Positions 1-9,179 of a stretch of DNA of 64,000 nucleotides are shown here, in pieces. Within the stretch, counting starts at the first letter, position 1. Each line of letters starts with the position of its first letter. The notes under the pieces are model-generated. The model had not been told where the DNA came from, ran no database searches, and saw nothing but the letters and a program-made list of their open reading frames with translations. The DNA comes from Arenibacter nanhaiticus. GTDB lineage: Bacteria > Bacteroidota > Bacteroidia > Flavobacteriales > Flavobacteriaceae. The position numbers and the translations under genes were made by a program. The DNA lies in the NCBI RefSeq assembly GCF_900141935.1, contig NZ_FQYX01000009.1, positions 1-64,000 on the forward strand. Direction: 5' to 3'.

Positions 1-9
1 TTCCTTTTG

Positions 10-94
10 CGGAGAAAGAGGGATTCGAACCCCCGGAGGTGTGACCCTCAACAGTTTTCAAGACTGCCGCATTCGACCACTCTGCCATTTCTCC
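10..94 (-). tRNA. tRNA-Ser (anticodon TGA)
   Basis: The minus strand folds as a class II tRNA of 85 nt. The acceptor halves GGAGAAA and TTTCTCC pair, followed by discriminator G. The anticodon loop reads CTTGAAA (anticodon TGA, UCA codons), a long variable arm follows, and the T loop is GTTCGAATC. CCA is not encoded, so it must be added after transcription. Confidence 0.95.
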
Positions 95-393
95 TTGAGT
101 GTCTCATCAACTATGATTGTTGATTGCGGGTGCAAATATAGGGACCTTTTCTGAATCACAAAGAGTTTTTGTGTCTTTTTTCTGAAAAAAAATATATTGT
201 ATTGATTTACAGGTAATAAAATTTTGTCTTATCGCTTAATTTTGCAAAATCCTAGTAAAACGCAGGGGCAAGGGAGGTTTTAGTTTAAAATTTTCACCTC
301 TAAAAAGAGCATAAAGCTATAATATCTCCCTAGTTCTTGTAACCGTGTTTAGCTTTATTGAATCTAATCTGTTTAATTATAAAATATACTAAT

Positions 394-832
394 ATGAATG
401 CAGATGTTCTATTGGTAAAAACGGTATTAAAATACACTTTTGGTGTGGTGCCAGTAATTACTGGTCTAGACAAATTTGCTAATTTACCGACCGATTGGAG
501 TCACTATATTTCCGAAAATATTGCTGGAATACTACCCTTTGAGTCAGCTGTATTTATGAAGATCGTAGGTGTAATTGAAATTATGGCAGGTATTCTTGTG
601 TTCATAAAAACGAAACAGGGGCCTATGTGGTTGTCGTAATGTTAGAGGTTATTGCTGGGTCGCTGTTGATAGGAGGTAATCATACAGATGTAGCGGTCAG
701 AGATGTTATTATGGGGGTGCTGCATTTTCGCTGGCAATATTATCAGAGGATAAACTCGGGTGTTCCATGTGGACTTTATATGGGTTTTTTATGTATTCGG
801 TAAAAGCTGAAGCAAAAGACGATTTTATTTAA
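394..832 (+). pseudogene. DoxX-like membrane protein, frameshifted
   Basis: The reading frame from ATG 394 encodes about 75 residues of a small DoxX-like integral membrane protein (VITGLDKF, then a helix around EIMAGILVFIK) and then runs into a stop at 637-639. The expected continuation is present in other frames: from about 617 a second frame reads TGAYVVVVMLEVIAG, and from about 720 a third frame reads AFSLAILSEDKLG through to a TAA at 830-832. Two frameshifts therefore break one gene of about 145 codons. Assembly or sequencing error is possible, but two independent indels favour a real pseudogene. DoxX-family proteins are 4-TM membrane proteins of mostly undefined function. Family assignment is by general resemblance only. 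Confidence 0.6.
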
Positions 833-863
833 AGCTAATCATCAGTGGTCATTGCATAATATA

Positions 864-884
864 AAAAAAGGAACTACCCTTTTA
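864..884 (-). terminator. Weak terminator at the end of rtcB
   Basis: On the minus strand AAAAGG, a six-base loop and CCTTTT form a short stem followed by a T run. It overlaps the rtcB stop codon. The stem is short, so confidence is modest. Confidence 0.4.
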
Positions 885-2337
885 TGACTGCGACCGGACG
901 CAGTTTAGCCACTTTCTTGGCGATACCTGAGTCGCTAATCGTCTGGACTACCATATTGACATCTTTGTAAGCTATTGGTGCTTCTTCGGCAATTCCTTTA
1001 TAGGAACCCGCAGTTACAAAAATGCCTTTTTCTTTAAGTTTTTCCTGTAGTACCGGTGCATTTACTTGTTTCTTGGCGGCTGTACGCGATAATCGTCTTC
1101 CAGCACCATGGCAACAAGAACCAAAAGTCAATTCTTCGCTTATTGGAGTGCCGGCCAATACAAAGGAAAAAGTGCCCATGCTGCCAGGAATTATAACGGG
1201 TTGCCCGACGGCTTTATAGTCTTGAGGCAATTCTTTAAATCCTGGACCAAAAGCTCTTGTTGCCCCTTTGCGATGAACGATAAGTTGTGCTTTCTCTCCA
1301 TGGACCAAATGTGTTTCAATTTTGGCAATATTGTGGGCTAAATCGTACATTAATTTTAAAGGCTCAACTTTGGCGCCAAAGATGTTTGCCCATGCTTTTC
1401 TTGCCTCCCATGAAATGATTTCCCTATTACACCAGGCATAGTTGGCCGCAGCACACATGGCCTTAAAATAATTTTGACCTTCTATGGAGTTGAAAGGAAC
1501 ACATGCAAGTTCCCGATCAGGTACTTGCATGCCGTACCTAGGCATGGCCGTAATAATTTGCTTTGTATAGTCCGTTGCTATTTGGTGTCCCAAACCACGG
1601 GATCCTGTGTGTATCATGACCACTATTTGGTCTTTGCAAAGTCCGTATGCCTTGGCGATAGTTTCATCATATACTTCCTCGATATAATCTACTTCAACAA
1701 AATGATTTCCGGAACCAATAGTCCCTAACTGATCGGTGCCTCTTTTTTTGGCCATTGCCGAGACCAAGGAAGGATCGGCGTCTTGAAGTCTTCCATTACT
1801 TTCCATATAAGCTAGGTCTTCTTTTTTTCCATATCCCTTTTCAATAGCCCACTCGGCACCCTTGAGTAATACCTGGTCCATTTCTTGCTCAGAAAGTCTT
1901 ATTTGGCCGCCTTTTCCCATGCCCGAAGGTATCTGTGCGTACATTTCCTTGGAAAGGGCTTCCGTTTTATCTTTAATATGATCTCTTTTTAGGTTCGAAG
2001 TCAACAAGCGAACCCCGCAATTAATGTCATACCCAATACCACCCGGAGATATAGCTCCGTCGGGGAATATGGTGGCCGCGACTCCACCGATAGGGAAACC
2101 ATAACCTTCGTGAACATCTGGCATAACTAGAGCAGCACCTTTGATTCCTGGCAAGGAGGCAACATTAACTAACTGTACCAATGACCTATCTCCCATAATG
2201 TCATCGAGCAAGGGCTCAGAAGCTAGTACCCTTGCAGGGACCCGCATAGCCGGCCTGAAAGATTTAGGGATTTCCCATATATAATCGGTGACCTTATTGA
2301 TGTCTGTTTTGTGAATTTTCATTTTTTTAAATATCAA
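874..2337 (-). CDS. rtcB: RNA-splicing ligase RtcB
   Basis: 487 aa, the usual RtcB length. RtcB joins RNA 2',3'-cyclic phosphate (3'-phosphate) ends to 5'-OH ends using GTP and Mn2+. Diagnostic motifs are present: MPDVHEGYGFPIG (72-84), the metal-binding GYDINCG with D104 and C107, GSGNHFVEV (208-216), HTGSRGLGHQ (243-252), and the guanylylated histidine in HRKGATRAF (H355). The first ATG overlaps archease by 11 bp; a second ATG at codon 6 (2320-2322) lies just after the archease stop and could be the true start. It is the last gene of a three-gene operon with archease, its activator, and a methyltransferase. A role in RNA repair is inferred from the family. Confidence 0.95.
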   Translation of the reverse strand: MIFKKMKIHKTDINKVTDYIWEIPKSFRPAMRVPARVLASEPLLDDIMGDRSLVQLVNVASLPGIKGAALVMPDVHEGYGFPIGGVAATIFPDGAISPGGIGYDINCGVRLLTSNLKRDHIKDKTEALSKEMYAQIPSGMGKGGQIRLSEQEMDQVLLKGAEWAIEKGYGKKEDLAYMESNGRLQDADPSLVSAMAKKRGTDQLGTIGSGNHFVEVDYIEEVYDETIAKAYGLCKDQIVVMIHTGSRGLGHQIATDYTKQIITAMPRYGMQVPDRELACVPFNSIEGQNYFKAMCAAANYAWCNREIISWEARKAWANIFGAKVEPLKLMYDLAHNIAKIETHLVHGEKAQLIVHRKGATRAFGPGFKELPQDYKAVGQPVIIPGSMGTFSFVLAGTPISEELTFGSCCHGAGRRLSRTAAKKQVNAPVLQEKLKEKGIFVTAGSYKGIAEEAPIAYKDVNMVVQTISDSGIAKKVAKLRPVAVIKG

Positions 2338-2740
2338 AAACGACCATAGTTTCCCAATGCCCGTCGTTATTTTTAAATATATCGGCCTCGTGGTAGGTTA
2401 CTGCTTTTATTTCCTCATCAAAACCGAAGACATGCTTCCCATATATTTCGGCAATAGTTTTGATAGGGGTAAATTCTATAAAAATCACCTTGCAAAATAT
2501 CCCTTTTTCGGTGCAGGAAACAGAAAGCACTTCAGACAAAAAATCAATAAGCAAGCAAGTAGGATCCGATGCCGTAATTTCAATTTTTAACTTCTGATCG
2601 AAAGGGTAATCCTGAAGGCAAAAATTCTCCTTTAGGATATTCCCCATTCCTATTATTCCCACATGAAATAGTTCTTGTAAATGAGCAGCTGTAATCCTCA
2701 TCCGTATGTCGGCAGTATGGGGAAGGTATTCTACTTTCAT
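2327..2740 (-). CDS. Archease (RtcB activator)
   Basis: 137 aa. Archease promotes RtcB guanylylation and multiple turnover. The protein begins with the family signature YLPHTADIRMRI (residues 5-16), in which the Asp of HTAD (D11) is a metal-binding residue, and ends with the conserved C-terminal region around METMVVFDI-like sequence (here WETMVVFDI). It overlaps rtcB by 11 bp at its 3' end and the methyltransferase by 4 bp at its 5' end, so the three are translationally coupled. The rtcB-archease pairing is widespread in bacteria and archaea and supports the call. Confidence 0.92.
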   Translation of the reverse strand: MKVEYLPHTADIRMRITAAHLQELFHVGIIGMGNILKENFCLQDYPFDQKLKIEITASDPTCLLIDFLSEVLSVSCTEKGIFCKVIFIEFTPIKTIAEIYGKHVFGFDEEIKAVTYHEADIFKNNDGHWETMVVFDI

Positions 2741-3375
2741 TTTTTGGTCGCTTTCACCACTACAAAAGAACCTTCTCCATGGCCGGGTTTCGGCATTTGT
2801 ACATTTTCTATATCCTCTAAATCGCCAAAAAGTGTCTGGGTGAACTCTAGATCTTTGAATCTCGCTTCCTTTAACAGGGTCTGGATGCGGGCTACAGTAT
2901 AAAAATTAGCCTTTGCGTAGAAGGTGCTTTGTTTCCGTTTTTCGATATATTGTGTCGCTATGCTTCTTTCTTTATCCAAAAATCCGATCAAAACAACCCC
3001 TTGGTGCTTTAATACCCTATAGGCTTCCGATAGGGCGTCTTTTATATCATTTAAATGGCAGATAGTGACAAAAAGTACAAAGTCGAATTGAAGGTCACCA
3101 TACTTAAGGCGCTCTGCGGTTCCTTCCATAACTTCGACCCCTCTTTTTATAGCCTTTTGTGCCATGGCCCTTGAAGGCTCCACACCTTCTTTAATTCCTA
3201 AGGGGACGGAAAATCTACCGGTACCTAAACCTACCTCAATACCTTTAATATTTTCAGGCAGTTTGGATAATTGCTCCCTAATAGCTAGAAGCTCTGATTC
3301 ATATACCTGGGAATGGTCATCGTACCATTTTTCGTATTCTTCAACATGTCGGTCAAATATTTCTGCTTGTGTCAT
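2737..3375 (-). CDS. Class I SAM-dependent methyltransferase
   Basis: 212 aa. Motif I for SAM binding is EVGLGTGRF (47-55) and later motifs FDFVLFVTICHLND and EAYRVLKHQGVVLIGF match the Methyltransf_11 type (UbiE-like fold). The substrate cannot be read from the sequence. Family members of this type act on small molecules or on RNA and protein. It is the first gene of an operon with archease and rtcB (4-bp overlap), which invites the inference of a link to RNA repair, but it could simply be co-transcribed. Confidence 0.85.
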   Translation of the reverse strand: MTQAEIFDRHVEEYEKWYDDHSQVYESELLAIREQLSKLPENIKGIEVGLGTGRFSVPLGIKEGVEPSRAMAQKAIKRGVEVMEGTAERLKYGDLQFDFVLFVTICHLNDIKDALSEAYRVLKHQGVVLIGFLDKERSIATQYIEKRKQSTFYAKANFYTVARIQTLLKEARFKDLEFTQTLFGDLEDIENVQMPKPGHGEGSFVVVKATKK

Positions 3376-3902
3376 CGTTTTTTATTTTATTGTTGACATA
3401 AGGTCCTTATTGTTAGTAGTATACGAAATGACAATTATCAATAAGCGCTAACTTTAACATTAAAATAAGAGCTCTTCCAAACACTGTTAATAAGAACATA
3501 GACCTAGTGTGTTTGTTTTGGAAGTTTAAAAGAAATAGGAGTAGTTGGTTATAATTTTGAAAGCAGGGTATGCATGAGGGCTGTACATCTGTCTACTTGA
3601 AGATACTTTACTTTTATTGTTTCTTTTTTCTTATAGACTTTGGGATTATCAATCCGGGCTTTTTGAAAAATCTACTTGAATCAATTTCTAGTGCGAGATA
3701 CCTTAGTACTTTTAAGGGAGGAATGGGGTATGAAACAAGGAAATAAACTTAACTTTGGCTATCCAACTTATTGCAGGTGTAGAATCAACTTCTAATAGCA
3801 ATAAGGTCTAGGTAGTGATACTTGATAACATCTATTATGAGCAATTAAGTTGTTTTATAGAGGTTATATAAATTATGTGTTAATTAAAAAAAGGAATTTA
3901 CA
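3376..3902. other. Intergenic region, nothing recognised
   Basis: This 527-bp AT-rich gap separates the divergent methyltransferase operon and the nitroreductase gene. No RNA gene, repeat or convincing reading frame was seen; promoters for both neighbours must lie here. Confidence 0.5.
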
Positions 3903-4538
3903 TTGGATGTCATAAAAAAATTAGAGTGGCGGTATGCGGTAAAGAAATTTGATGAAGACAAATTATTGTCCGAAGAAAAATTGAATAAGCTTATACAGGC
4001 CTTTAACTTAACGGCAACTTCCTATGGTTTGCAACCAATTAAGCTATTGGTAGTCCAAAATAAAGAGCTGCAAAAAAAATTAATGTCTCATTCTTATGGG
4101 CAACAACAGGTGGCACAGGCTTCTCACGTTTTTGTGATCTGTATCGAAAAGCATATTGGAGCGGAGTATATCCGTAAATATTTCAATAGGGTCAAACAAT
4201 TGCGAAATACGAAAGATGAAATTCTAGATCCCTTTAAAGGGGCTTTGATTGAGACTTTTTCTAAAAAGGAAATTAACGAGGTTCGTAGTTGGGCTACTAA
4301 CCAAGCTTATTTGGCTCTCGGTACCTTGATGACTGTTTGTGCTATTGAAGATATTGACGCATGTCCTATGGAGGGTTTTGATCCTGTATCCTACGATAAA
4401 GCCTTAGGGCTTAAAGAAAAGGAGTTAACCTCGGTATTGGCTCTTCCGATAGGATATAGGGCCCAAGACGATATGTTTGCAACTTTAAAAAAGGTTCGTA
4501 AGGAATTAGACGAAAGTGTTATCCGTATTTCTGAATAG
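3903..4538 (+). CDS. Nitroreductase family NAD(P)H-dependent oxidoreductase
   Basis: 211 aa, normal for the NfsB-like nitroreductase family, FMN flavoenzymes that reduce nitroaromatics, quinones or flavins. The N-terminal WRYAVKKFD (residues 9-17) is the FMN-phosphate contact typical of the group. LTATSYGLQPIKLLVV (36-51) matches the segment after the first helices, and the C-terminal part contains the ALGTLMTVCAIEDIDACPMEGF motif region. No ATG fits the family N-terminus; a TTG at 3903 is the likely start, after an A/G-rich stretch (AAAAAAAGGAA). The physiological substrate is unknown. Confidence 0.85.
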   Translation: MDVIKKLEWRYAVKKFDEDKLLSEEKLNKLIQAFNLTATSYGLQPIKLLVVQNKELQKKLMSHSYGQQQVAQASHVFVICIEKHIGAEYIRKYFNRVKQLRNTKDEILDPFKGALIETFSKKEINEVRSWATNQAYLALGTLMTVCAIEDIDACPMEGFDPVSYDKALGLKEKELTSVLALPIGYRAQDDMFATLKKVRKELDESVIRISE

Positions 4539-4587
4539 TCCCCTAATTTTAATAATTCACCATTTATCAATAAAAAAAACAATATAT

Positions 4588-5817
4588 ATGCCAGGTTTTG
4601 AACTTTTTGGAGATAAGGAACGCGCCCAAGTAAACGATGTTCTAGATTCAGGGGTGCTGATGCGCTACGGATTCGATGGTAAGCGCCAAGGCCATTGGAA
4701 AGCTAAGGAATTAGAGCAGGCCTTGGAGAAACGGATGCAGGTAAACCATGCCCAATTGGTCAGTAGCGGAACTGCTGCCTTAACGGTTGCTTTAAGTGTT
4801 GCTAAGGTAGGGGCAGGGGACGAGGTGATACTTCCTACTTTTACTTTTGTTGCTAGTTTTGAAGCTGTCTTGTCCGTTGGGGCCATTCCTATTTTGGTAG
4901 ATGTAGACGATACCCTAACCTTGGACCCGGCGGCGGTAGAAAAGGCAATCACTGAAAAAACCAAGGTAATTATGCCCGTCCACATGTGCGGTTCTATGGC
5001 CGATATGGCACCTTTAAAAGCCCTTTGTGATAAACACCACCTGATACTGCTTGAGGATGCTTGTCAGGCAATAGGGGGTTCTTATCAGGGGAAGTTCCTA
5101 GGGAGCTATGGTGATTTAGGATGCTTTTCGTTTGATTATGTCAAGACCATTACTTGTGGAGAAGGGGGAGCTGTAATTACCAATAATGAAACCTATGCTA
5201 TGCGTGCAGACCACTTTTCCGATCATGGACATGACCATATAGGAAAGGACAGGGGAGCGGAGGGGCACCCGATTTTAGGGTATAACTACAGAATTTCGGA
5301 GCTTCATGCTGCCGTTGGGTTGGCACAGATCAGTAGGCTGGACGATATATTAGCAATACAAAAAAGGAATTATACCATTCTAAAAACAGTTCTGGAAGAA
5401 ATCGATGGGCTTAGCTTTAGAAGAGTCCCCGAAGGTGGAGTGGAAAATTATTCTTTTTTGAACTTTTACCTTCCTTCACAGACCTTGGCCAGAATAGCCG
5501 CGACAAAATTGTCGGTAACAGGGGTAGATGGTTGCTTTTATTGGTTCGATAATAATTGGCATTACTATAAAAAATGGGAACATTTAAAGGATTTAAAAAG
5601 TCTGGGGCCAGTTTCGGATCAGGTAAAAAAAGGTCTTCCCGATTACCATAAGACCGATTTTTCAAAATCTGATCATTGGGTAGGACGAAATATTTCTTGC
5701 CTTATCAAACTAAATTGGAGTCTTGAGGAAGTAGAAGAAAGAGCTCGGAAAATGGCTTCTGTTATAAAGACCATAGTAAAAGACCATAGCGTAGCGGAAA
5801 CTAAAGTCAAGGGGTAA
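4588..5817 (+). CDS. DegT/DnrJ/EryC1/StrS-family PLP aminotransferase
   Basis: 409 aa from ATG 4588; the frame is open back to 4516 but the homologous N-terminus is MPGFELFGDKE. It is a fold-type I PLP enzyme of the sugar aminotransferase family. SSGTAALTVAL (59-69) binds the PLP phosphate, EDACQAIGG (156-164) holds the Asp that pairs with the pyridine nitrogen, and K186 in YVKTITCGEGG is the Schiff-base lysine. Family members transaminate nucleotide-linked keto-sugars or scyllo-inosose-type substrates. There are no sugar-biosynthesis neighbours, so the substrate is open. A strong bidirectional terminator follows. Confidence 0.88.
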   Translation: MPGFELFGDKERAQVNDVLDSGVLMRYGFDGKRQGHWKAKELEQALEKRMQVNHAQLVSSGTAALTVALSVAKVGAGDEVILPTFTFVASFEAVLSVGAIPILVDVDDTLTLDPAAVEKAITEKTKVIMPVHMCGSMADMAPLKALCDKHHLILLEDACQAIGGSYQGKFLGSYGDLGCFSFDYVKTITCGEGGAVITNNETYAMRADHFSDHGHDHIGKDRGAEGHPILGYNYRISELHAAVGLAQISRLDDILAIQKRNYTILKTVLEEIDGLSFRRVPEGGVENYSFLNFYLPSQTLARIAATKLSVTGVDGCFYWFDNNWHYYKKWEHLKDLKSLGPVSDQVKKGLPDYHKTDFSKSDHWVGRNISCLIKLNWSLEEVEERARKMASVIKTIVKDHSVAETKVKG

Positions 5818-5840
5818 TTTATTGTACTCATAAAATACAT

Positions 5841-5877
5841 CACAAAAAAGGATAGCCTAACGCTATCCTTTTTTGTG
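5841..5877. terminator. Bidirectional intrinsic terminator
   Basis: A perfect 16-bp stem (CACAAAAAAGGATAGC with its complement) closes a 5-nt loop. A and T tracts lie on both sides, so it can serve the aminotransferase gene (+) and the ribBA gene (-). Confidence 0.92.
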
Positions 5878-5897
5878 TATAATAATGAGGCTATGTC

Positions 5898-7040
5898 TTA
5901 ATAAGATACGTATTCTGTAATCTCCAAGCCGTATCCTACTAATCCTACTCGTTTGGTCTGTGTAGAATTAGATAATAAGCGGATCTTGGCTATGTCTAGA
6001 TCGTGTAAAATTTGTGCTCCTACGCCAAAATCTTTGGCGTCCATATCTATTTTTGGCGCCTTAAAAATTCCTTTTTTCTGCAATTGTTTCAATTCAGCCA
6101 ACCTTCCCAGTAAATTTAAAGTTTCGGTTTCTTGGTTGATAAAAACAATGGCGCCCTTGCCTTCTTTATTGATAGCATTGAACATATCCTCCAATTTTTT
6201 GTCCGGATTGTTCGTAAGCGTGCCTAAAATATCATTGTTAATTAAGGTCGAATTGATGCGGGTAAGAACTTTTTCGTCTTTTTTCCACGTTCCCTTGGTC
6301 AAGGCTATATGAATTTGGTTATTGGTGGTCTGTTGATAAGCACGCAACCTAAATTCACCAAATCTAGTAACAATATCAAAATCTTCCTTTTTCTGGATAA
6401 GGCTATCGTGTTCCATTCTGTAGGCCACCAACGATTCTATAGAAACTATTTTAAGGTCGAAGGTCTTGGCTACCTTCATCAATTGCGGCAACCTGGCCAT
6501 AGTACCATCATCGTTCATAATCTCTACAATAACCCCAGCAGGCTGAAAGCCAGCTAATCTGGCAAAATCTATCGCAGCTTCGGTATGCCCGGTTCTTCTT
6601 AAAACGCCACCTTCCTTGGCGACAAGCGGAAAAATATGTCCTGGTCTTGCCAAATCGTGAGGCTTGGTGCTTTCATTGGTTAAGGCCAAGATGGTTTTGG
6701 AACGATCCGAAGCAGATATGCCCGTGGTCACCCCATATCCTCTTAAATCAACCGATACGGTAAAGGCGGTCTCCATGGGGTCGGTATTGTTATGAACCAT
6801 CATATGAAGGCCTAACTCCTTGCAGCGCCCTTCCGTAAGGGGAGCGCAAATAAGCCCCTTTCCATGGGTAGCCATAAAATTGATCAATTCTGGAGTAACC
6901 ATTTCTGCTGCAGCTAAAAAATCGCCTTCATTCTCCCTGTTCTCGTCATCTACCACAATAATTACCTTGCCCTGTCTAATATCCTCAATCGCTTCTTCTA
7001 TGGTATTCAGCGCAACAGGCTTATCAATCTTCGTTGTCAT
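5898..7040 (-). CDS. ribB: RibBA-type riboflavin protein; GTP cyclohydrolase II half degenerate
   Basis: 380 aa. The N-terminal half (1-205) is a complete 3,4-dihydroxy-2-butanone 4-phosphate synthase: DDENRENEGDF (31-41) binds metal and ribulose 5-phosphate, and RTGHTEAAID provides the second metal site. The C-terminal half aligns with GTP cyclohydrolase II along its length (VLTRINS, DFGVGAQILHDL, GLVGYGLEI), but where the family has the zinc-binding H-S-E-C and C-D-C-G signature it reads VLTRINSTLINNDILGTLTNN with no cysteine, and the GHEGRGIG catalytic loop is also replaced. It should make DHBP but not hydrolyse GTP. From memory, the same degeneration is common in flavobacteria. It overlaps the LptF/G permease gene by 4 bp. 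Confidence 0.93.
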   Translation of the reverse strand: MTTKIDKPVALNTIEEAIEDIRQGKVIIVVDDENRENEGDFLAAAEMVTPELINFMATHGKGLICAPLTEGRCKELGLHMMVHNNTDPMETAFTVSVDLRGYGVTTGISASDRSKTILALTNESTKPHDLARPGHIFPLVAKEGGVLRRTGHTEAAIDFARLAGFQPAGVIVEIMNDDGTMARLPQLMKVAKTFDLKIVSIESLVAYRMEHDSLIQKKEDFDIVTRFGEFRLRAYQQTTNNQIHIALTKGTWKKDEKVLTRINSTLINNDILGTLTNNPDKKLEDMFNAINKEGKGAIVFINQETETLNLLGRLAELKQLQKKGIFKAPKIDMDAKDFGVGAQILHDLDIAKIRLLSNSTQTKRVGLVGYGLEITEYVSY

Positions 7041-8533
7041 GTCGTAGATATTTTTCTTTTCTTTGTAATTAATTTCTTAATATAATCTATAATGCTCCCT
7101 ATGGAAATTAATCCTTTATCGGCGGTAGCTCTTCTTGTTAAGAATATTCCCAAAGGTAACATAATACAGGTAGAAAGCCATGCTCCTAGAACAGGATCAA
7201 TATTGCCTTCCTTAGCGTAGTTGCCGGCAAAAACACCAATAAAGTAATAGGTAAGGAATAAAACGATGGCAATAACCATAGGCAATCCGAGGCCACCTTT
7301 CCTAATAATAGCACCCAAAGGAGCTCCAACAAAAAACAAAATAATACACGATAAGGCTAAAGCATATTTTTTATGCAAGGACAAAATGTGTAGGTTATAA
7401 ATTTTGTATTTTAATTGAAGTTCTTTTTTCTTTCCCTTTATGGTTGTTAAGATATTCGAAGTAGCTGTTTTTGCCGAACCTATAATCTGTGCGGTTTGCC
7501 ATTCTGGAAATAACGCAACAATACTATCGGTAGGGATTTGGGCAAGATCGGAAAAGCGAGGCCTGGGCTTTTGGGCTCTTTTCTCTTCAATGCGTGCCAT
7601 TGTAATGGAGTCGGGTTTTTCGACCACCATAAAAGCTCCCATTCTATTGACTATATTTTTTGAGAAAGCATTTACGACTTTTATATTGTCCTTCTTAAGC
7701 GAATCTATATCCTTGGATAAACGCGAAATGTTTTTCATTTTATCGGTGCTAACATCGCGTTCCTCGTTCATGTCCACATTATTAAGGTCGGACAAATCTT
7801 TATTAATGGTATAGGTCTTAAAATCGGCCTTGGTAAAGGGGTGTTTATTCTTATTCTTATTGCTTTTAGGTTCCATTTCCTTGTAATAATGGCCATCCTT
7901 TAATACCAATTGTAGGAGGTCCGAGTCCTCGCTACTGATAAGCTCTCCAGATTCGGCTTTTATAACCGTGGTATTGACGTTGGTCCTAGATTTTTGATGG
8001 ATAATGACATTCTCCAAAAACCGATCTTTTTCCCCGTGTTTGCGATCTACCTTCATATTCATGTCGGTACCCTCTAAATCGCTAAAAACACCCTCAGAAA
8101 TAATAGCTGCAGGTTTAACCTTTGCGATATTACGTCTTAGGTTGTAGATTTTCTGTTCGGATAAAGGAATGATGTTATTGGCAAAATAAAAGGTTACTCC
8201 TCCTAAAAAGGTCACAAAAATAATCAAACTCAACATAGATCTCTGCAAGGAAATACCAGAAGCCTTCATTGCGGCAAATTCATAGTTTTCCGCAAAAGAG
8301 CCAAAGGTGAGGATCGATGACAAAAGCACCGTCAAGGGAATTACCCGTTCCATTAAATTTGGCATCAAATAAAACATGAATTTCCCTATAATGAAGATGT
8401 CTAGGCCTTTGCCTGCAAAATCATCAATAAAGAGCCAGATCGTTTGGAATATAAAGATAAACATCAATATAAAAAACGAACTGAAAAAATTGTAAAGGAA
8501 GCTGGATAATATATATCGATCTAATATTCTCAA
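7037..8533 (-). CDS. LptF/LptG family permease (YjgP/YjgQ)
   Basis: 498 aa inner-membrane protein. Two N-terminal helices (about 10-35 and 60-85), a third around 100-125, a large periplasmic domain (about 130-370) and three C-terminal helices give the LptF/G layout. The C-terminal LSLHKKYALALSCIILFFVGAPLG is the family hallmark. LptF and LptG form the permease of the LptB2FG ABC exporter that extracts lipopolysaccharide. Bacteroidota often encode the two at separate loci, so F versus G is not assigned. The downstream overlap with ribBA (4 bp) and lolA just upstream suggest one envelope-related transcript. Confidence 0.9.
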   Translation of the reverse strand: MRILDRYILSSFLYNFFSSFFILMFIFIFQTIWLFIDDFAGKGLDIFIIGKFMFYLMPNLMERVIPLTVLLSSILTFGSFAENYEFAAMKASGISLQRSMLSLIIFVTFLGGVTFYFANNIIPLSEQKIYNLRRNIAKVKPAAIISEGVFSDLEGTDMNMKVDRKHGEKDRFLENVIIHQKSRTNVNTTVIKAESGELISSEDSDLLQLVLKDGHYYKEMEPKSNKNKNKHPFTKADFKTYTINKDLSDLNNVDMNEERDVSTDKMKNISRLSKDIDSLKKDNIKVVNAFSKNIVNRMGAFMVVEKPDSITMARIEEKRAQKPRPRFSDLAQIPTDSIVALFPEWQTAQIIGSAKTATSNILTTIKGKKKELQLKYKIYNLHILSLHKKYALALSCIILFFVGAPLGAIIRKGGLGLPMVIAIVLFLTYYFIGVFAGNYAKEGNIDPVLGAWLSTCIMLPLGIFLTRRATADKGLISIGSIIDYIKKLITKKRKISTT

Positions 8534-8536
8534 AGC

Positions 8537-9178
8537 CTAATTTCTTATTATATAATACCCGTCATTTTTGTATCTGCTTTCATCAAAAGTAAATAAGGTT
8601 TTGGATAAAGGCTGATCTATTTTAAAAGAATTCACGGTAATAGTGGTTTTAGTCCCATTTTTACCCGTTTCTATTAGTTTGTAAATATGTTTGGTCTCTA
8701 CATCGACTCCTAATAAAATAGACTTTATTTCTGATTTGGAATCTATGGGCACCAATTTAACAAACTGAATTTTTCGTCCCTGTATATTTTGTAAAATATC
8801 CCAAGAATAACGATGCCCGTCTCTATAGAAAGTCAACATTTTAGAAGGAGTAATAGTGTTTTCGTCTTCGGACTTGGCTTCAATGGTAACTTCTTCGTTT
8901 TCGGGAACAATGGTGTAGACTTTTTTGCCGTCGAACAATTGTTGGGAACCTAAGTAGTTAAACAGGTATTTTTCGCCCTGCATGGTGACATCTCCTCTGG
9001 TTTCTTGGTTTATATTGGCCTCTTTGTTATTTAAGGTGTATTTAAAATCTACATATATATTGTCATAGCTTTTAACTTTGTTGTAAACTTCATCTAACAG
9101 CGATTTAGCTTTTTCGGCATTTTGCGCTATGGATAAAAATGGAATTAATGTTAATGCTATTAAAAGTATTCTTTTCAT
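8537..9178 (-). CDS. lolA: LolA-like outer-membrane lipoprotein carrier
   Basis: 213 aa from ATG 9178, which sits immediately after the ftsK stop codon. An earlier in-frame ATG at 9196 would overlap ftsK and would add six residues ahead of the signal peptide. A clear signal peptide (MKRILLIALTLIPFLSIAQ) is followed by the LolA/LolB unclosed beta-barrel sequence (YVDFKYTLNN, GEKYLFNYLGSQQLFDGKKVYTIVPE). LolA ferries lipoproteins across the periplasm from LolCDE to the outer membrane. It lies between ftsK and the LptF/G permease gene, a common order in flavobacteria. Confidence 0.88.
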   Translation of the reverse strand: MKRILLIALTLIPFLSIAQNAEKAKSLLDEVYNKVKSYDNIYVDFKYTLNNKEANINQETRGDVTMQGEKYLFNYLGSQQLFDGKKVYTIVPENEEVTIEAKSEDENTITPSKMLTFYRDGHRYSWDILQNIQGRKIQFVKLVPIDSKSEIKSILLGVDVETKHIYKLIETGKNGTKTTITVNSFKIDQPLSKTLFTFDESRYKNDGYYIIRN

Positions 9179-9179
9179 G

